This document shows positions 49,311-62,908 of a DNA stretch of 64,000 bases, piece after piece. Position 1 is the first letter of the stretch; every line of letters begins with the position of its first letter. A program made the translations under genes and the position numbers. The stretch comes from Sphagnum compactum. Its lineage: Eukaryota > Bryophyta > Sphagnopsida > Sphagnales. The stretch covers positions 26,216,213-26,280,212 of the forward strand of contig OZ234493.1 in NCBI GenBank assembly GCA_965153455.1, written 5' to 3'. The notes beneath the pieces were generated by a model. That model saw nothing but the letters and a program-made list of their open reading frames with translations. It did no database searches and was not told the origin of the DNA.

Positions 49311-52095
49311 TTAACCTACATGAACCCACTGGGCCTGGCTTGGAATGCCATTTGACACAGCAAATAGCATGTAATAAGCTGAAGGTGCAATCACAGAACT
49401 CGGTGGCGCTGTAGTAGCCACTGTATATGTACCCCCTCCCGCAGCAGCTGGGGCTGCAGTCTCAAGCTGTAACAGCCTTTGCCCCTGCACAAAAACACCA
49501 ATTTCCAATTAACAAGAATGGATTTGTACAAGCATTGATCAGCCCAAGGACGATCTCGATGCAGTATCAGGAGACCTAGAGCTTTTTGAAGACCATGATG
49601 GAAACTTTGCAAGAAAAATTTCACGTAACATGAGACTCAATGGGATTTAGTGAACTTAGGGTGCAGGATCTTCTCTGCAGATGTGTAGAAGATCAGTACC
49701 TGGGAGAAGGAGTGAGTCGAATACGGAGCGCTGAGCAGATTCAAATCAATAAATTTGGGGTTACCATTGTTGATTGTGGCTGTGAAGGCTGCACCATAGG
49801 CCAATTCTCCCGGAGCGTTGGCGATCGCCGGCCCAGCACCGCCGAGGTAAGGTGGTGAGAATCTCTCGATTCTCAACTCCGTTGGCAGATATCCAGTCAA
49901 AGTGTAGAATTGGTGTGTGTTACTGCCGGCAACCAGCACACTGGCATCGGGCAAGACGTTAGCGGTAGAGTGGTACACGCGAGGAATGTCGGTCCCCGTC
50001 AAGGTTTGGAAGCGAGCACCGGCGGCGCCATTGGGATTGTATAACACTGGTGTTGTCACGGGGTTCTGCGCATTTCCCCATCCTTGTGCACCATTGGCAG
50101 CTCCGTTGAGGATGAGCACGTTGCGGTCAGGTAAGAGCAACATGTCGCCCATGTTGCGTCTCATGGGCATGTTCTCAAGCGCCCAGCCCGGATTCGCGTC
50201 CAGAGGTGCAATTCGTCCGCATGATTGAGTCGCGGGGATGGCAGCTCCAGGGTTGAGGAATGCACCGTACGTGGCTCCGCCACAAACGAGAACCTCTGGA
50301 CCTGTCCAGCCGTTGAACCCGGACAACGGCAGCAGGACCGAGCTCCCGGCGGACGGATAATTTCTCGGCCCACCTTGTAAGGTAGGGAGGTTGGCGGCGA
50401 CGGTGTTAGTTTGCCAGTCGTAGAGAATGGAATCCTGATTAGCAAAGATGAAGAGCTGGTTGTTGGGCAGCAAATGCACGTAAGGGTACAAGTTGTCGTT
50501 TTGAGCATCGTTTGCCTGCAGTCAGCCACACCCCCATGAATATATGAACAATTACACAATCAATTCATTGTGAATACTCATCAGTATCTTAACTTTTGTG
50601 ATTATATCTTATGGATATTTCGCCGTAGGCTTTCATAACTAGCCTCGGATGTTCGAATGTATTCAAGAAACTTCAGGAAAAACAGGGGTACTTACTGAGA
50701 CGAATCTCTCAATTGCAGAAACGAGGAACAGGAGTTCAAGAGGAATGTGCGGGATCAGAGAGTGCTAGAGATTATTACATTTGCAATTAGAGGAATATAA
50801 GTGGTGCCTCGGCCGTTCGCTGGCACATACTCCACGGTCGCAATACCGCGTCCACCGACGACGGCTTGGGTACCGTCCGGCAGTTGTGCGTTGGTGGCGT
50901 ACCACCGTCCGTTCTGCAATGGGACGTCGGTCTCTACCCAGTTGCAATCACCATCTCCTCCGCATGGAGCGAATGTTCTAATCTGCAGGCGCGGATGCAA
51001 CACAAGCACGAATTGGCAGACCTTCACAGTGAACAAAACTGTTCTCGGGACCAATTCATGGCCCTGTAATTCGCATGGGTTGCTGAAGGATGTCTAGTGC
51101 AAGAATTTCAAGGCTAGAATCTCGGATTATTACAAATTTTCTTCTTTAAGCCACAGTGAGTCTTGATCTTATTTCTTGATTGAAGCAACGAATATTCCCT
51201 AGTGAAGCCTATAGAGAGAAAATCGGAGATCAGACAGGGAGGGAGCTCCCTCGAGTCTCCAGCTCGCTACTCAACAATTGAATTTTTTAAATATATGTTA
51301 CCTTGGAAAATCCATCGTTGTCTCCACCGGTCTGCACGAGTGTGCCGTCGCCATTGAACTGTCCCGAGGAGCACCAGGTGTCGGTTTGAACGAAAAGAGG
51401 CCTAATAGTGTTGGTACCAAGGTCGAGGACAGCAGAGTGAGCTGTGCAGTCGTGTGTGGAGCTCTGCTTTCATGACAAACGAGACACATCCAGACATTTT
51501 CGGGAAGTTAGAATTGTCTTAGTCTCAAGCTGATATTTATATGAGATCCGATCGTTGATCAGTCGCTTATAATTCCAATTACTGAACCTTGAAATTAGGA
51601 CTGACTGCACAACCCAGATGGACTAAATCAGAGAAAGAATGTGTAGCTAGCTATGTGTGTTATTCCAGCTGCAGCCCAATAGGGATAAAATACAAGTTCC
51701 AGCTACAGCTTCTTCCGAACTCGCCCGGCAAGTTTTGCTTAGGAACATCTGAATCTTACTCAACGGAAGCTTTCAGAATCAATGATCACCTCGTCATTGG
51801 GATCGTTGCGACAAACTCCATCCGGTAAGTTAAGCTGCGAAGGTCCAATGTCCGTCCTGTCCAACAACACAGCAGTATTGTAATGGGTAACCGCGGTGTG
51901 CATAGACGCAATGCCCGCATTGTTGACAATAACCTCCCATCCTCCTTGTGCCGCCACTTGCATCATCAGACTCGACATCAACGCCGCGAGCTGAAACACC
52001 AAGAACAGCGTGAAGCTGCGGAGCAGCGCTGTAGAGCTCCTTCTCGAATGATTACCCATCGACATCTCTTTGACAACCGTGTCCATATTCATCAC
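49311..52095 (-). CDS. Secreted glyoxal oxidase (copper radical oxidase)
   Basis: Five exons on the minus strand, 52095-51790, 51463-51302, 50982-50779, 50515-49700 and 49484-49311, all phase 0, give 553 residues. A hydrophobic segment (FTLFLVFQLAALMSSLMM, within residues about 28-48) looks like a signal peptide before QGGWEVIVNNAGIASMHTAV. The glyoxal-oxidase N-terminal propeller domain and the C-terminal DUF1929 domain follow. The whole copper-radical site is present: Cys133 in DTWCSSG with Tyr184 in GRWYAT (thioether pair), Tyr405-His406 in RVYHS, and His492 in YSTHSFS. The family oxidises aldehydes such as glyoxal or methylglyoxal, producing H2O2, in the apoplast or cell wall. The start is the first ATG; a later in-frame ATG (residue 13) is possible. 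Exon 2 may start 3 bases earlier. Intact. Confidence 0.93.
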
Positions 52096-55000
52096 AACTT
52101 GTTTGAAATTTGCAACGTTGTTATAACAATACTAGTACGTCGACAGCAGCTCACGATCACAATTGCAGCAGCAATACTGAATTTTCAATTCTTAGATCTC
52201 TCATCAACTTTCAACAAGATTTGACAAGTACTTTGGAAAAGAGTTGTCCACACTAGTCCTCATAGGAGAGTTGCAAGCAGAGCCTGCGCTCTCTCACGTC
52301 CCGATGATGTCCAAGTACTTCTAGAGATGGTGAACTGGTATATTGCTTCTGCTTCTGCTGCTGCTCCCAGTGGCCGTGAGACTGCTATGAGACTGATGGA
52401 TTTGGCAACCTACAAGTACTGGAACCAGAAAGGAAGTGGGTTACCACCATAGACACTGAGACAGACCCACATGTGTGCTGGTTGCTTTGTTGCAAGACTT
52501 TCCAAAGATCAGTGAGTTCAGCAAAAGGCCAAAAAGAACTCAATGAAGTTTGTTGCTCATTGTGGCCACTGTACAATGATTATTCCTCTATTCCACCAAA
52601 CAATAGAAACCAGCAGCTCTGGAGTTGCTTAGTATACTCATTTCAATTGAGTAGTTTACTGCCATATCATTCTCACCCAACAATAAACACAAGATGGCCC
52701 ATGATATATACAATATGGCCCATGGACTACATGATGCTGCCAATGATCACTGGGTGTTTACTTTTTGTGTACACCAAATCGAACTGCATGCACATTGTTA
52801 ATCTTGTGCAAAGCTGTACAAACCAAATTTTGCACAAGCCAATTTTTTTTTGGCTTTCATGTTGGTGTGGGATATATGTTACTCATGGACTCATCATCTG
52901 CAAGATAAAGTCATCGTTTGCTTTTGAACCTCCTTATTTTGGAAGGACTATAAGTGGAGACTTGTACTAGGATTGAATGAAAATACAAATTTGGAAGCAT
53001 GATTTCAATCATCTATGATATTGATTTCAATCCTAGGAATGAAATGAAAATTAAAGCATAATCCTAAATTAGCAAAGATGAATTTAAATAATTACTTATG
53101 GCCTTATGAAGATGAGCCATTCCCTCCGTCTTTTAGGTGGAATGACAAGATGATTAGTGGAGGAGATTTAGTGTGTAATTCAAATTACATAGTGTTTTGG
53201 ATTCACAAGTTTGATTTCAACTACAGCAATGAAATTCAACTCGGCATGATTAGGTTTGTTTTGATACCATCTAGTGCCTAACCTCTGCTTTTGTGTTATT
53301 GAATTTTTCAAATTGGAATGAGGTTGCGCCAAAGTAAAGACTAGTAGTAGGAACTATGGGATGAAAGACATACAAGTCAACAGGCTTCGGCTGTTTACAA
53401 AGGGGAACTCAATTGTGGGCGGGCTTGTAGACCCTTCAAGGGGGCAACAATAATTGTGGTAGTCTTTGAAATTAATTTTTCATATTGATTGGGGCCATGA
53501 AGATATTCTAGCCGTACACGAAATCTCTTAGATGAGTATGCATTAGAAGCAATGAAAAGCCTTGTGGCTATCTAAAACCTAAAAGCCACAATTATGAGAA
53601 ATTCTAGTATGATTCTCTATGCATCTCAACTTAATATATATAACTATTTTTTGGATAGCCGTCAAACAATCGGTACTAAGTTATAGTTGTGTTTTGGTTA
53701 TCACACTTCATGATTGGTCCACCCATTGCAACACTTGGCACCAATTTTGTTTGGCAATCGAATGATTGGGACAAATTCTATTGCAGTGAACAATAATTTA
53801 ACTAGCTTCAAGTACAACTACCCCATTTCATCTCTCTTTTGCTCATGTGCTTCTAACGAAACATTCTTCGTGTCTCAGTTTACTATTTTATCTTCATTCT
53901 CTCGTTTGGAGAGCTCACCCTGCATTCCAATTTTTAGTATCAGATTATAGTATGTGTGGAGTGATTGAAGTTGTTGAGATGTTACATAGTTAATTACACA
54001 TGAGATTACATATGAGGGTATCTTACATAGTTTGTTGAAGATGGAATTTCATATATGGAAGTTCCCTTGGATGTAAGTAATGAACTACATTACATTTTCG
54101 TTACTTGGCCACGCTGTAAGGGAGTGCACATTATGTTCCTATTTTTCTTTCTATGTACATACATCATAAGTTACACATGTGTGCACAACAATTTATATGT
54201 ATCCTCCGTTTTCAATACACAAAACCTAAGTAAAATTTGGCCAAGAAGGTTAAGATTCTTCTATTCTGTAGGTCAATTCTTATAACTAAATAGTTGATTA
54301 GATCGTGGTTTTATATAGGTGCTTGAAATTGTCACTTTTTAAGGCTCTACTTCTTAGTTTCACTGATTGGCCTTAGTCACCATTGGGGTACCCACCATTG
54401 AGGTAGCCTACGCAAAAAAAAATCACATCATGTAACTCTTCAATTTACAAAATTCAACTATAGATTGTGTTTTGTTTTCGTATTATATTTTCAATTTAAT
54501 TTGAAATGATCAATGAATGTTATAAGTTGCAAAAAACACAATGCTGATCCAATTTTTAAACTTGATGTAAATGTTTTGAAAATTCTTCATTTAGATAAAT
54601 TTTAGTCTTTGTCACAACTTGAATATAACATGATATATTATTAATTATCAATATATAGGACCAATAAAATTATGTCAAGTTGCACCAAATTTGTACCATA
54701 AAAAATTTATTCAATATTGAATGCCATATAAGAATTATATCATAAATTTTTCAACATTTTAAGAAAATATTTTTAAAATGGCAATTCCAAAGATGACATT
54801 AAGTTTCGAGCATAAGGACCAGTTGTAAAATTTCAGATACAAAATTTAACGTATTGTCTCTTCTAATCGTAAATCCAAATGTCCCAATATGTACATAAGA
54901 ATGTCGTCTGTTAATAACATAGGTGTTTCAAAAACTTTCTATTCAAATGAACAAACTTAATGCAGCTTCTAGATGTTAATATTCTTTTTTATATTTAATA

Positions 55001-55172
55001 GTTGAAACTCTAATTCAACAATTTCCAATTCCTAAATGGAATAGCATAAACAAATAATGTTTGCAACACACTAGTATATTAGGGAATGGCAACAATATTT
55101 TATAATGTACATACAATTTGATCTCATCATGTGATAAAGAGAAGTTGCTCTATGATGGAGACAAAATAACTA
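52096..55172. other. 5' flank of glyoxal oxidase and intergenic DNA
   Basis: 52096-52300 probably holds the promoter and leader of the minus-strand oxidase gene. The remainder shows no recognisable gene. The 165-codon open frame at 52473-52970 is rich in Cys, Trp, Tyr and His with no domain, and I regard it as chance. Confidence 0.5.
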
Positions 55173-55286
55173 TTGCCTTTAAACTACCTAGCCTATATGC
55201 CATTCCAAACAGAGAAGACTCACTTGTTTTGCTCACAGCTCACATATATGGATCATAAAAAGTTGTTCAACAAATCTCCAAGTTCT

Positions 55287-55715
55287 TCATCTCATGCGAA
55301 ATTCTATATATGTTTGCAGTTGGATCTTCTCAAAGCTCCGGAGGGCAAGCGACAAAGTCAGTTCAGTACATTCATTTTGGGAAGTCATGACTTTGAAAAC
55401 AATAGTGCTAGTTTTGCACATGTTGCTGCATTCGTCCGCCAATGTGGGCAGCTGTAAGGCCTCCACGTCGGAGATTCTGTACATCCCAAACAAGAGACAA
55501 ATGAAGCAACCAAAAGACAGAATGAGCTTCACCGTACAAGTTAAGATTATTGCCTGCTCAGCAATAGTAAATAATAGCCCTTTTTCACCCTGCAGCTGCC
55601 GCTTCCTGGCAACAAGGGTGGGCTCTATACAAGTTAGCAAATCCTCTGTATGAGTAGCACTGATTTTGTTTTTGTTGCCAAGTGGTGAAAATCTGCTCCC
55701 AAAAAAAAAAAACAA
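55287..55715. other. Open on both strands, unassigned
   Basis: A locally GC-richer patch is open for 142 codons on the minus strand and 119 on the plus strand. A possible plus-strand acceptor (TATGTTTGCAG ending 55319) precedes LDLLKAPEGKRQSQF, which runs to a stop at 55457. I recognise no family on either strand. At best this is an isolated exon of an unannotated gene. Confidence 0.25.
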
Positions 55716-58700
55716 TGCAAGTCTCTGGTTCCAAGACTACTTAGAACACTTTTTCCTTCATTTTTTCCTTGAGAGTTGGATTAATCACTTGGATTCATTT
55801 TTCCTTCATTGTCTCATCATCAAAACTTGGCTCTGGCTTTTATACATTTTCCTTCATTTCTCATGCAATGGGTCTGCCCAATATTTTTACACTTTTGTCA
55901 TATAGCCAATTTAGTGGCAATCATCCATAGGAAAATTTAGCCAAACTGACTATACATGAATATGAAAGGAAAGGAAGTTAACTATCGTTCTATATTTTTG
56001 GCTAGCTACTAGAACCAACTATATATATTTGGCTATTTTTATAAATTATTTCTCAAATTTTGGCAATTGATAACCCCAAAATTCACCTCATTTTTTCATT
56101 TAAAATTTTCAATTCATATAGAGATAAGATTTACTTTACAAAAAATAAGATGGCTCTAGCCTTTCTGGCATCTTAAACATAATGAAAAATTTGTGTCATG
56201 GTTAGGAGATTTGAATGCAAAATGAATTTGTTTATGAGTTGTCCAAAAAATCTTTGTTGTTTTTAATGTACATTTTTTAAACAAATTATTTAATCACATG
56301 TGGTCAGTTGTAACTTGTAAACCAGGCCAGGCCTGGGTTGACCATATGATAAGACTAAGATATCTGTCAAGCCCACACAGTGATTTTTTTGTGGTGACCT
56401 TTTGTTATATTGTGAAATATTTTGAGAAAAAATAGGACTTTTTCCAATATGAATTGTCTGTTACCGGAAAAAAATTGGCAGTTTTGAGAAATGTTCTCTG
56501 AGAAAAACACTTAACCCCCTTGGTTAAATTGCCTTCCATTGCAAGCCGGCTTTATTAGTTGAGAGTTAGACTCATCACATAATCCAATTCATTTGCAACA
56601 ACAAGCTTCACTCAAAACAAGTCATGGAGTGTAACTCATCTGCCCCAGACAAGTTGAGGGAGGGATGGGATTCCTTGAGAGAACTAACAAAAGAAATTCT
56701 ATGGAGAGAACTGACCCGATATCTACTAGCTTATCTACCTAATCTTTGTGAAAGGTACCAAGAAAATTTATCATGCTTCTAACTTTGCATCCTAGTTACA
56801 AGTTTTAGAAATCTTTACTTTCATTATTTTATCTACCAAGCAGGCTCACCAACTGAGTCAACCCAGGCCAGTCTCACCAGCAATATTTGAATCTTGCATA
56901 GGAGCTTATCCACCTGTCACTTCACTTGAATTTTTTCTATTTTGCTTGGTGCTTCTCCTTTTCATATATTTTTATAGTCAATTTTCACAACTTTCTTTTG
57001 CTTGTTTTGTTTATTTGCAAGCAAATTCATTCACTTCATTTTGTTGCTGCCTACCCATTTGATCCTGTGTATGAGTTAGGTTCAAATTCTTTCACATGAT
57101 CAGTTCCCGATGTTTTTGTTCTATTTGTGTGACAAATTTACTTGCTTAATAGTTAGTACCCATCTGTTGGATGTATTTATCTTTTTTTTTAAATATTTAA
57201 TCTAGAGTCGACATTCACCATTTTATGAGTTCAATTCACTTGCTTCACTTGATGCAGTCCCAAATTAACTTGCTTATTTCTTTTCAAATTGTGTGCATTT
57301 TATACGCAAATTCCTTAATGTTTTTGCTAGCCTATTGGTTAGGTTCACACAATTTGTTGTTTTTGCCGACAACTTTGCCTTATAGTTGAGACCTTTGTAT
57401 TTCGGATGGTTTGTGGGGTTTTCTTTAAGTTATCAAATTACAATATTAAAGTAGGTTGGCTACCCTTTGGGTTGTTGCTTTGAGCACATATAGCTTAGCA
57501 TTTATTTTCTACTATTATTTTTGGAACCTTTTAAATGCATTCTTTGGGAGTTTTCAGTTTTCATGGGGGGCAATTATTTCAACCTAAATCTTGTTGACAA
57601 AGCTTGGTAAAGAAGCTTTTGGATGGTTGAATGGATACACTTTTTAAGGAGGAACAAACTAGAAAGGTGTGGAATGTGTGTGAGAGAAGGCATTAGGATG
57701 TGGTAATTTTGGAGACTTGAGAAAAGAACAACTTGAGGATTTTGCTAAAATTTTGGGCACATTGTAGTTGGTTTTAGTTTGAGTAGCAATGCTATAATTT
57801 GCGAGGTGTGTTGTTCTTTTGGAAGTTTTGACTTTTGAGAAGGATGGGGTGATAACCAAGAGAGTAATGAGATGAAAGCTTAGGTAATAAGAAGGCAATG
57901 GACTGGTTTTTTGGGGGATTGACATATTTGGTGGACATATTGATTTTGGGGAAGGCATACAAGTGGTTAGCAAGAAGGTGATAGAGACAAGAGAGAATTT
58001 ACATTTGCAATTAAAGTATTATGGTGTCATTTTTGCGGAGTTCATCTCAATGGTATTATGAATGTAATGTGAGATTATTGGTGTTGGCAATTAGATTATT
58101 TTATTTACTAGATCTTGAAATTCACCTCAAGCTGTTAGTTGGAAACAATTGAATGTGGTTAGTCATTTTTTTCCTCAATTGCATAGTGCTAGACTCATGA
58201 TGGATAGAACATTGGTTAAAGGGCAATTGTATGAGAGTCTGGATGCACCAATAGATGAGGATTTAGAGTTCAAGAAGGTTTGTATTTCATGTTGAGTCAA
58301 ATGTAATTTCTTAATGAGGATGAGAGAAGCATTTGCATGTATACATTTGAGTGTCAATTAGTAGTTAGTAGATGTCCTAAATGAAGTACATACTATGTAT
58401 GGGGGTTATAGTCAGAGAAGGGATGTGAATATTTGAAAGTGAAAAATGTGGCATTGAAAATCTCTAAGGCAAGAGCTCAACAATATTGGTGGTGAAAGAA
58501 CAATCTTGAAATTGATCTCTAAACCTCCCTTTTTTTTGAGTCACAAAACCTTATGTTGAACGAGATTTCTCACTTGAACTTGACCATGTATAATGGAATA
58601 CATTAATTTCAAACTTTAGTTTGGTGACGTTTCAAACAATGTTTGTTGAACATGTATCCATGCAATGCTTTAATTGAGTTCATTGTGTATAATATTCATT

Positions 58701-59699
58701 TATTATAGCCATTTAAAATGTATTATAAGTCTATTTAGGCAAAACTTCAAGATCCTATTTTTAAACAAAAATTGATATTTCTACTAATGTTGGATGGTTG
58801 TTTCTTTTTACATGGAACCTTTGGTTTAGGTTTTCTCAAATCTAGGTGATAAAAAAATCACCAAGCACAAGTATTTCAAAGTTTGGAAAGTAATAGACTT
58901 TGTAGTCATGGGTATTTGTAAACATTTTCAAATGTTATTAAATCAAGTATTTGATTTTTCATTTAAACTTCATAAGTTTGTTCACAAGACTCATATGGTA
59001 TGGAATTATAAATAATATATTTTGAGCATGATTTGAATGGTGACTTTCAAACTAGACATTCATTTATCATGGTAATAGACTCATTTGAGATTGACAAAAA
59101 AAATCATATTCCAACATTAATGAACTAGTCATTGTGTTGTCTTTTTTCAAAACCCAATGTAATGATGTTTTAATAATGTTCATTTAAGTTGAGATGTCCA
59201 TCAATGATATTACATATTATAATTACTTGCTAATTTTAATTACATTTGTCACTCTACTCATTCTTCAAAGGAGTTTTACCCCGCAATATCATGAATTTAT
59301 ATTTTTCTACTCAACCCCTATTCGACCTAATCACTTTAATGTAAAACTTTCAATCGATTTCTTTACAACCTAATACCAACAACACCCAAAGTTTAGTTCG
59401 CACTTCCATTACACTTAATTATAATATGACATAAGTTTGATTCATTTATGGTGTTTAATGATTAAAAAGCTATCTAGTCATGTTCTTGATATCAATCATT
59501 TTTTAAAAGGGAAAAAAAGAGTAAATTATCAAAATAAATCCTTACAATTTTTACCCATAATATAAATACAAAAACTTCAATTAATGATTAGTTAAATCTA
59601 TTTATCCATTGATTATGAACTAATAACCAACATCATGTACTCCAATTACACATAAACACCAATTCTATAAGTAGACCAGGTCAAAATTTGTCGACCCTA
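55716..59699. other. Gene-poor stretch with one exon-like segment
   Basis: No gene model could be built. 56624-56782 is a short ATG-started open frame discussed as a candidate first exon. About 57590-58280 looks like decayed coding sequence on the plus strand (long Lys/Glu-rich stretches broken by many stops) but matches nothing I recognise. Confidence 0.45.
56624..56755 (+). CDS. Possible small first exon, unassigned
   Basis: ATG at 56624 opens MECNSSAPDKLREGWDSLR, continuing with ELTKEILWRELTRYLLAYLP, an amphipathic helical stretch. A GT donor-like AAAGGTACCA follows at about 56751-56760. If not spliced, the frame ends at 56782 after 52 residues. The composition is protein-like, but no downstream exon could be joined, so this is only a candidate. 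Confidence 0.25.
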
Positions 59700-59885
59700 C
59701 TAGATGACTTTTGGCTCATATTTGGATTTCGCCATATCTACTTCACCGTTGATTTTCAACCTATTATCTACAAAAAGGTGCATGTCACAGAACTTTTGGG
59801 CAGCTACTTGTAACCAACCACCAAGAGCAGATCTCACAATACTTGTGACCCTGAATGGTACACCCAAAACTACTTTCCCAGAAGG
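59700..59885 (-). CDS. Unassigned terminal exon-like segment
   Basis: On the minus strand a strong acceptor (TGTTCAGTTTTTGCAG) precedes 61 open codons ending in TAG at 59700-59702. The product begins PSGKVVLGVPFRVTSIVR and ends with KINGEVDMAKSKYEPKVI, with alternating hydrophobic residues suggesting beta strands. I do not recognise the family. Upstream exons at higher coordinates could not be identified, so this may be a gene fragment. Confidence 0.35.
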   Translation of the reverse strand, partial: PSGKVVLGVPFRVTSIVRSALGGWLQVAAQKFCDMHLFVDNRLKINGEVDMAKSKYEPKVI

Positions 59886-61000
59886 CTGCAAAAACTGAAC
59901 ATTGGTATGGAGCAGTTCAAAGATGAAGAAAAGTTCAACTACAACATCAAAGACAAAAAGGGTATGGTATATGGAAAGTTGGAATCATGAATTCATCACT
60001 TCATCGCGTGTCAGCCTCACTCTCATAAGTGGCCATATTGTGCACCACCAGCTAAGTACACATTTGAAAATTGTTTGCGACATTTTCCATCTTCACAAAC
60101 TGGCAACAACAATTGAGCAGTTACTGACTAGAGGGTCAAGCAACTCATTGTACCTACTAGTTTTGGTCCAACATCAATACAATGAGAAGGGCGGGTGGTG
60201 GAAAACACAGAAAATGCATCATTCTTTTTGCCTATAATAATAAGTTGCAGCTCCTCTGCTGGGGTTCTCTCCAGCTTCTGTCCTGCAATTTTTTCCACAG
60301 TAAAACTTTACCCAGTTGGATGATTGGGACTGTCTGGCTGCAGCAAAGGTTTATCCCACGTGGTCATGTCTTCTTGTAAGATCTGATGGGATCTAAAAGG
60401 CCCACCACACATGGATTGGTTGATTTGGGTTGAGTGTTGGGATTCACTTTTTCTATTTGTTAGTTAGAGTTCTTGTGTCCCCACCTTTCCAACAATGAGT
60501 TTCTAATATATTTTTGCAACTGTCTTATTTTTGTCTCTGCCTCATTTTTAGATATTGGTTTTGGTGTTTAGTGCATAGGAATCAATAAGGAAAATAAGAA
60601 TTTCAGAGACAATTTATCTAACTGTAGTAGACTCATTCTAAATTTGATTGGGAATAAAAATATCTGAAAATAAAAACACACTTAACAACATTGTTACCTT
60701 TATGCTTTAACATTGTGCTTATTCACATTCCAAAAGAAATATTAATATGGTGCACTAGCGACAATATTGTGTCTACTAAATTTGTTTTACATTTGAAACA
60801 TGGAAAGGATGTCAATAGGTTGGATATAATTTAACAAAATCCAAAGTGATAACAAACTGAAAACTGCACAAACAAAAAAAAAAAAGTTTGTTGAAGACTC
60901 AAATGATGAGTTAGCACATTGGCAGGCTGATGACTTCTTGTTATCACTCTTTCTAAGGAGTGGGAAACTTACTTATGTACAACATGCTCAAAACCAGCAA
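59886..61000. other. No gene seen
   Basis: Several open frames of 60-110 codons occur on the plus strand (for example 59902-60237), with no domain or convincing splice chain. Confidence 0.45.
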
Positions 61001-61003
61001 TCT

Positions 61004-61063
61004 GCATTCATTTTGCAATAAGACATCAAATGAATGCAAAATGTTTTATTGCAAAATGAATGC
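61004..61063. repeat. 18-bp perfect inverted repeat (hairpin)
   Basis: GCATTCATTTTGCAATAA (61004-61021) and its exact reverse complement (61046-61063) enclose a 24-nt loop that itself repeats 'aatgaatgcaaaatg'. Further GCATTCA copies follow up to about 61120. This may be the end of a foldback element. Confidence 0.9.
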
Positions 61064-61129
61064 AATCTGCATTCAATTATTTGAGCATTCATTTGAGCAT
61101 GTTTTCATTTTGCATTCTCCTAAAAAAGA

Positions 61130-62760
61130 ACCAGCTACTCGTTTTACAGTCTATGGGTCCTTTCCCAATTATACAGTTTTTTCCCCAAAGAAACCAACCA
61201 ATCAAGGTAGATGTGTGATGAGCCATTCCTATGCACCTTCCACATGTGGATATATAATTTTTCACAATGCATGGCTGTGAACACTCGTGTTTCATCTAAC
61301 AGAAAGTTAATAGATTGAATGGAATTGGGATCACCTCAGATAGAACTGATCTTTTTAAGTTCAACAATACCGAACCTTTTTTTCCTTTCAATTTGCGTTC
61401 ATAACAACCTTAAGAATGCATACCATAGCCTGTACTCAACTTTTGGATCTCTGCCAACTTTAATGAGTCTTTGCTGGTGGAGGTAGGGGTTCCACGTGTT
61501 CTAGTTTATTATCTTTTACTGTGTTTTGATCTGTTATAGCCTTATAGGGGGCCCATTAGCTTTAAAAATTTGTTATGGGCAAAATATTGCTGAATAGTGA
61601 AATTAAAGAGCAAAACTTTGAAAATGAAGTGATTTTGAAGGTTTTCAATTGCCAGAAGTGAGAGGTATATATAATAATAATAAACAGCCAATTCTTATAC
61701 TTGGGTTTCATGGTGTAGCCAAAAATTTAAAAGGATGATTAAAGATTTATACCTCATATCTGGTCTATAGCCAGACCAGATAAATCTTCCTAAGGATTAG
61801 GGCCTCAACATGTTCCTATCCTATGATCTACGCTTCCCATGCATTAAAATTTTTTCCTAAAAAGAAAACACTAGATCCTAGTCAATCATTGTCTAAAAAT
61901 AAGAGATCATCTCTAATGGATAAACCTTGAGGTTGGGTCCACACTCCACACAGTATTATTATGTACTCAACTTTCAAACAGAGTCTTTCTTGGGGGAAGT
62001 TAATTCTTTGATAGTTATTATTGCTAGCATTCCTAATGCTGTTGTCAATTTCAGCACCCAAGCATAGAAACCATCAATTTTGGGGTGTCAAGGCATTTCA
62101 ACATCTCTCTTTTTGTCTTATAAGATTTCAGCACAGGAGCCTAAAATTTCTAGGCAAATTTCAATCCAGGCCCTAAGTTGGTGTCAAGTGCTCTGTCTTT
62201 GCCAATACATGTGACACATGTGAACATAGTAATGAGGATGAAACGAGATTTAAGGGATTAATTTGTGGATGTCGAGATTATGGAAATGATGGCCAAGTGC
62301 CTAAGTGAAGGAGTTTGTAGATGGATATCATTATATCTATAGCTTGTACTCTTCAAATAACCTTTTAAAAGGTTTCATTATATTTCAACTGTTTACATAT
62401 TCAATTGAAATATAACTTATTGAATTTTTCAGAAAATTTCATTATTTCGCAAAATAAATGCAGAATTATTCTGAAAATTCAACATATCAAGAGAAAATTC
62501 CCAATTTTTTCAAAAATTAAAATTTGAATTAATATGGGTTGAATTTAACATCAATGTCGGGTATGATAAGGGTGGAAAAACGTACAACATGTGGAATCCT
62601 AGACCCTAGGGCCTTCTCCAACAGACTTGTAGGACCACAATAAACATTGGAAAAGAATAAAGAAAAGACATAGCAACTAAGGTAGATGTGCAAATAATTG
62701 TCAAAAATAAACAAATTGATTACATCGAAGTCCAAACTAGGGTATATACAATATAGTACA
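61130..62760. other. No gene seen
   Basis: Intergenic DNA. The short open frames have no recognisable products. Confidence 0.5.
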
Positions 62761-62764
62761 TACA

Positions 62765-62908
62765 TTTGCATTTACACGCCCCAAAACATTTACATGAGGC
62801 CATGTAAATGTAAGCATTAAAAAAAATTATACATGACAATAATAGAAGTGGTGTAAAAAGTTTGGATTTACACACCATACATATGGCTATTGACATTTAC
62901 ACACACAA
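62765..62908. mobile_element. Terminus related to the 1283-1826 MITE
   Basis: TTTACACACACAACATTG near 62891-62908 is the reverse complement of a CAATGTTGTGTGTGTAAA terminus, close to the left end of the MITE at 1283. The preceding DNA has the same TTTACA/TGTAAA subterminal motifs. No opposite end or target duplication was found, so this is a truncated or strongly diverged family member. Confidence 0.5.

Noticed and set aside
49637-52224. Plus-strand open frames across the glyoxal oxidase gene
   Set aside because: They are antisense shadows of the five minus-strand exons, which carry all catalytic residues and consistent splice phases.
52473-52970. 165-codon plus-strand open frame
   Set aside because: Composition is atypical (many Cys, Trp, Tyr, His), no domain is seen, and it lies in the upstream flank of a minus-strand gene.
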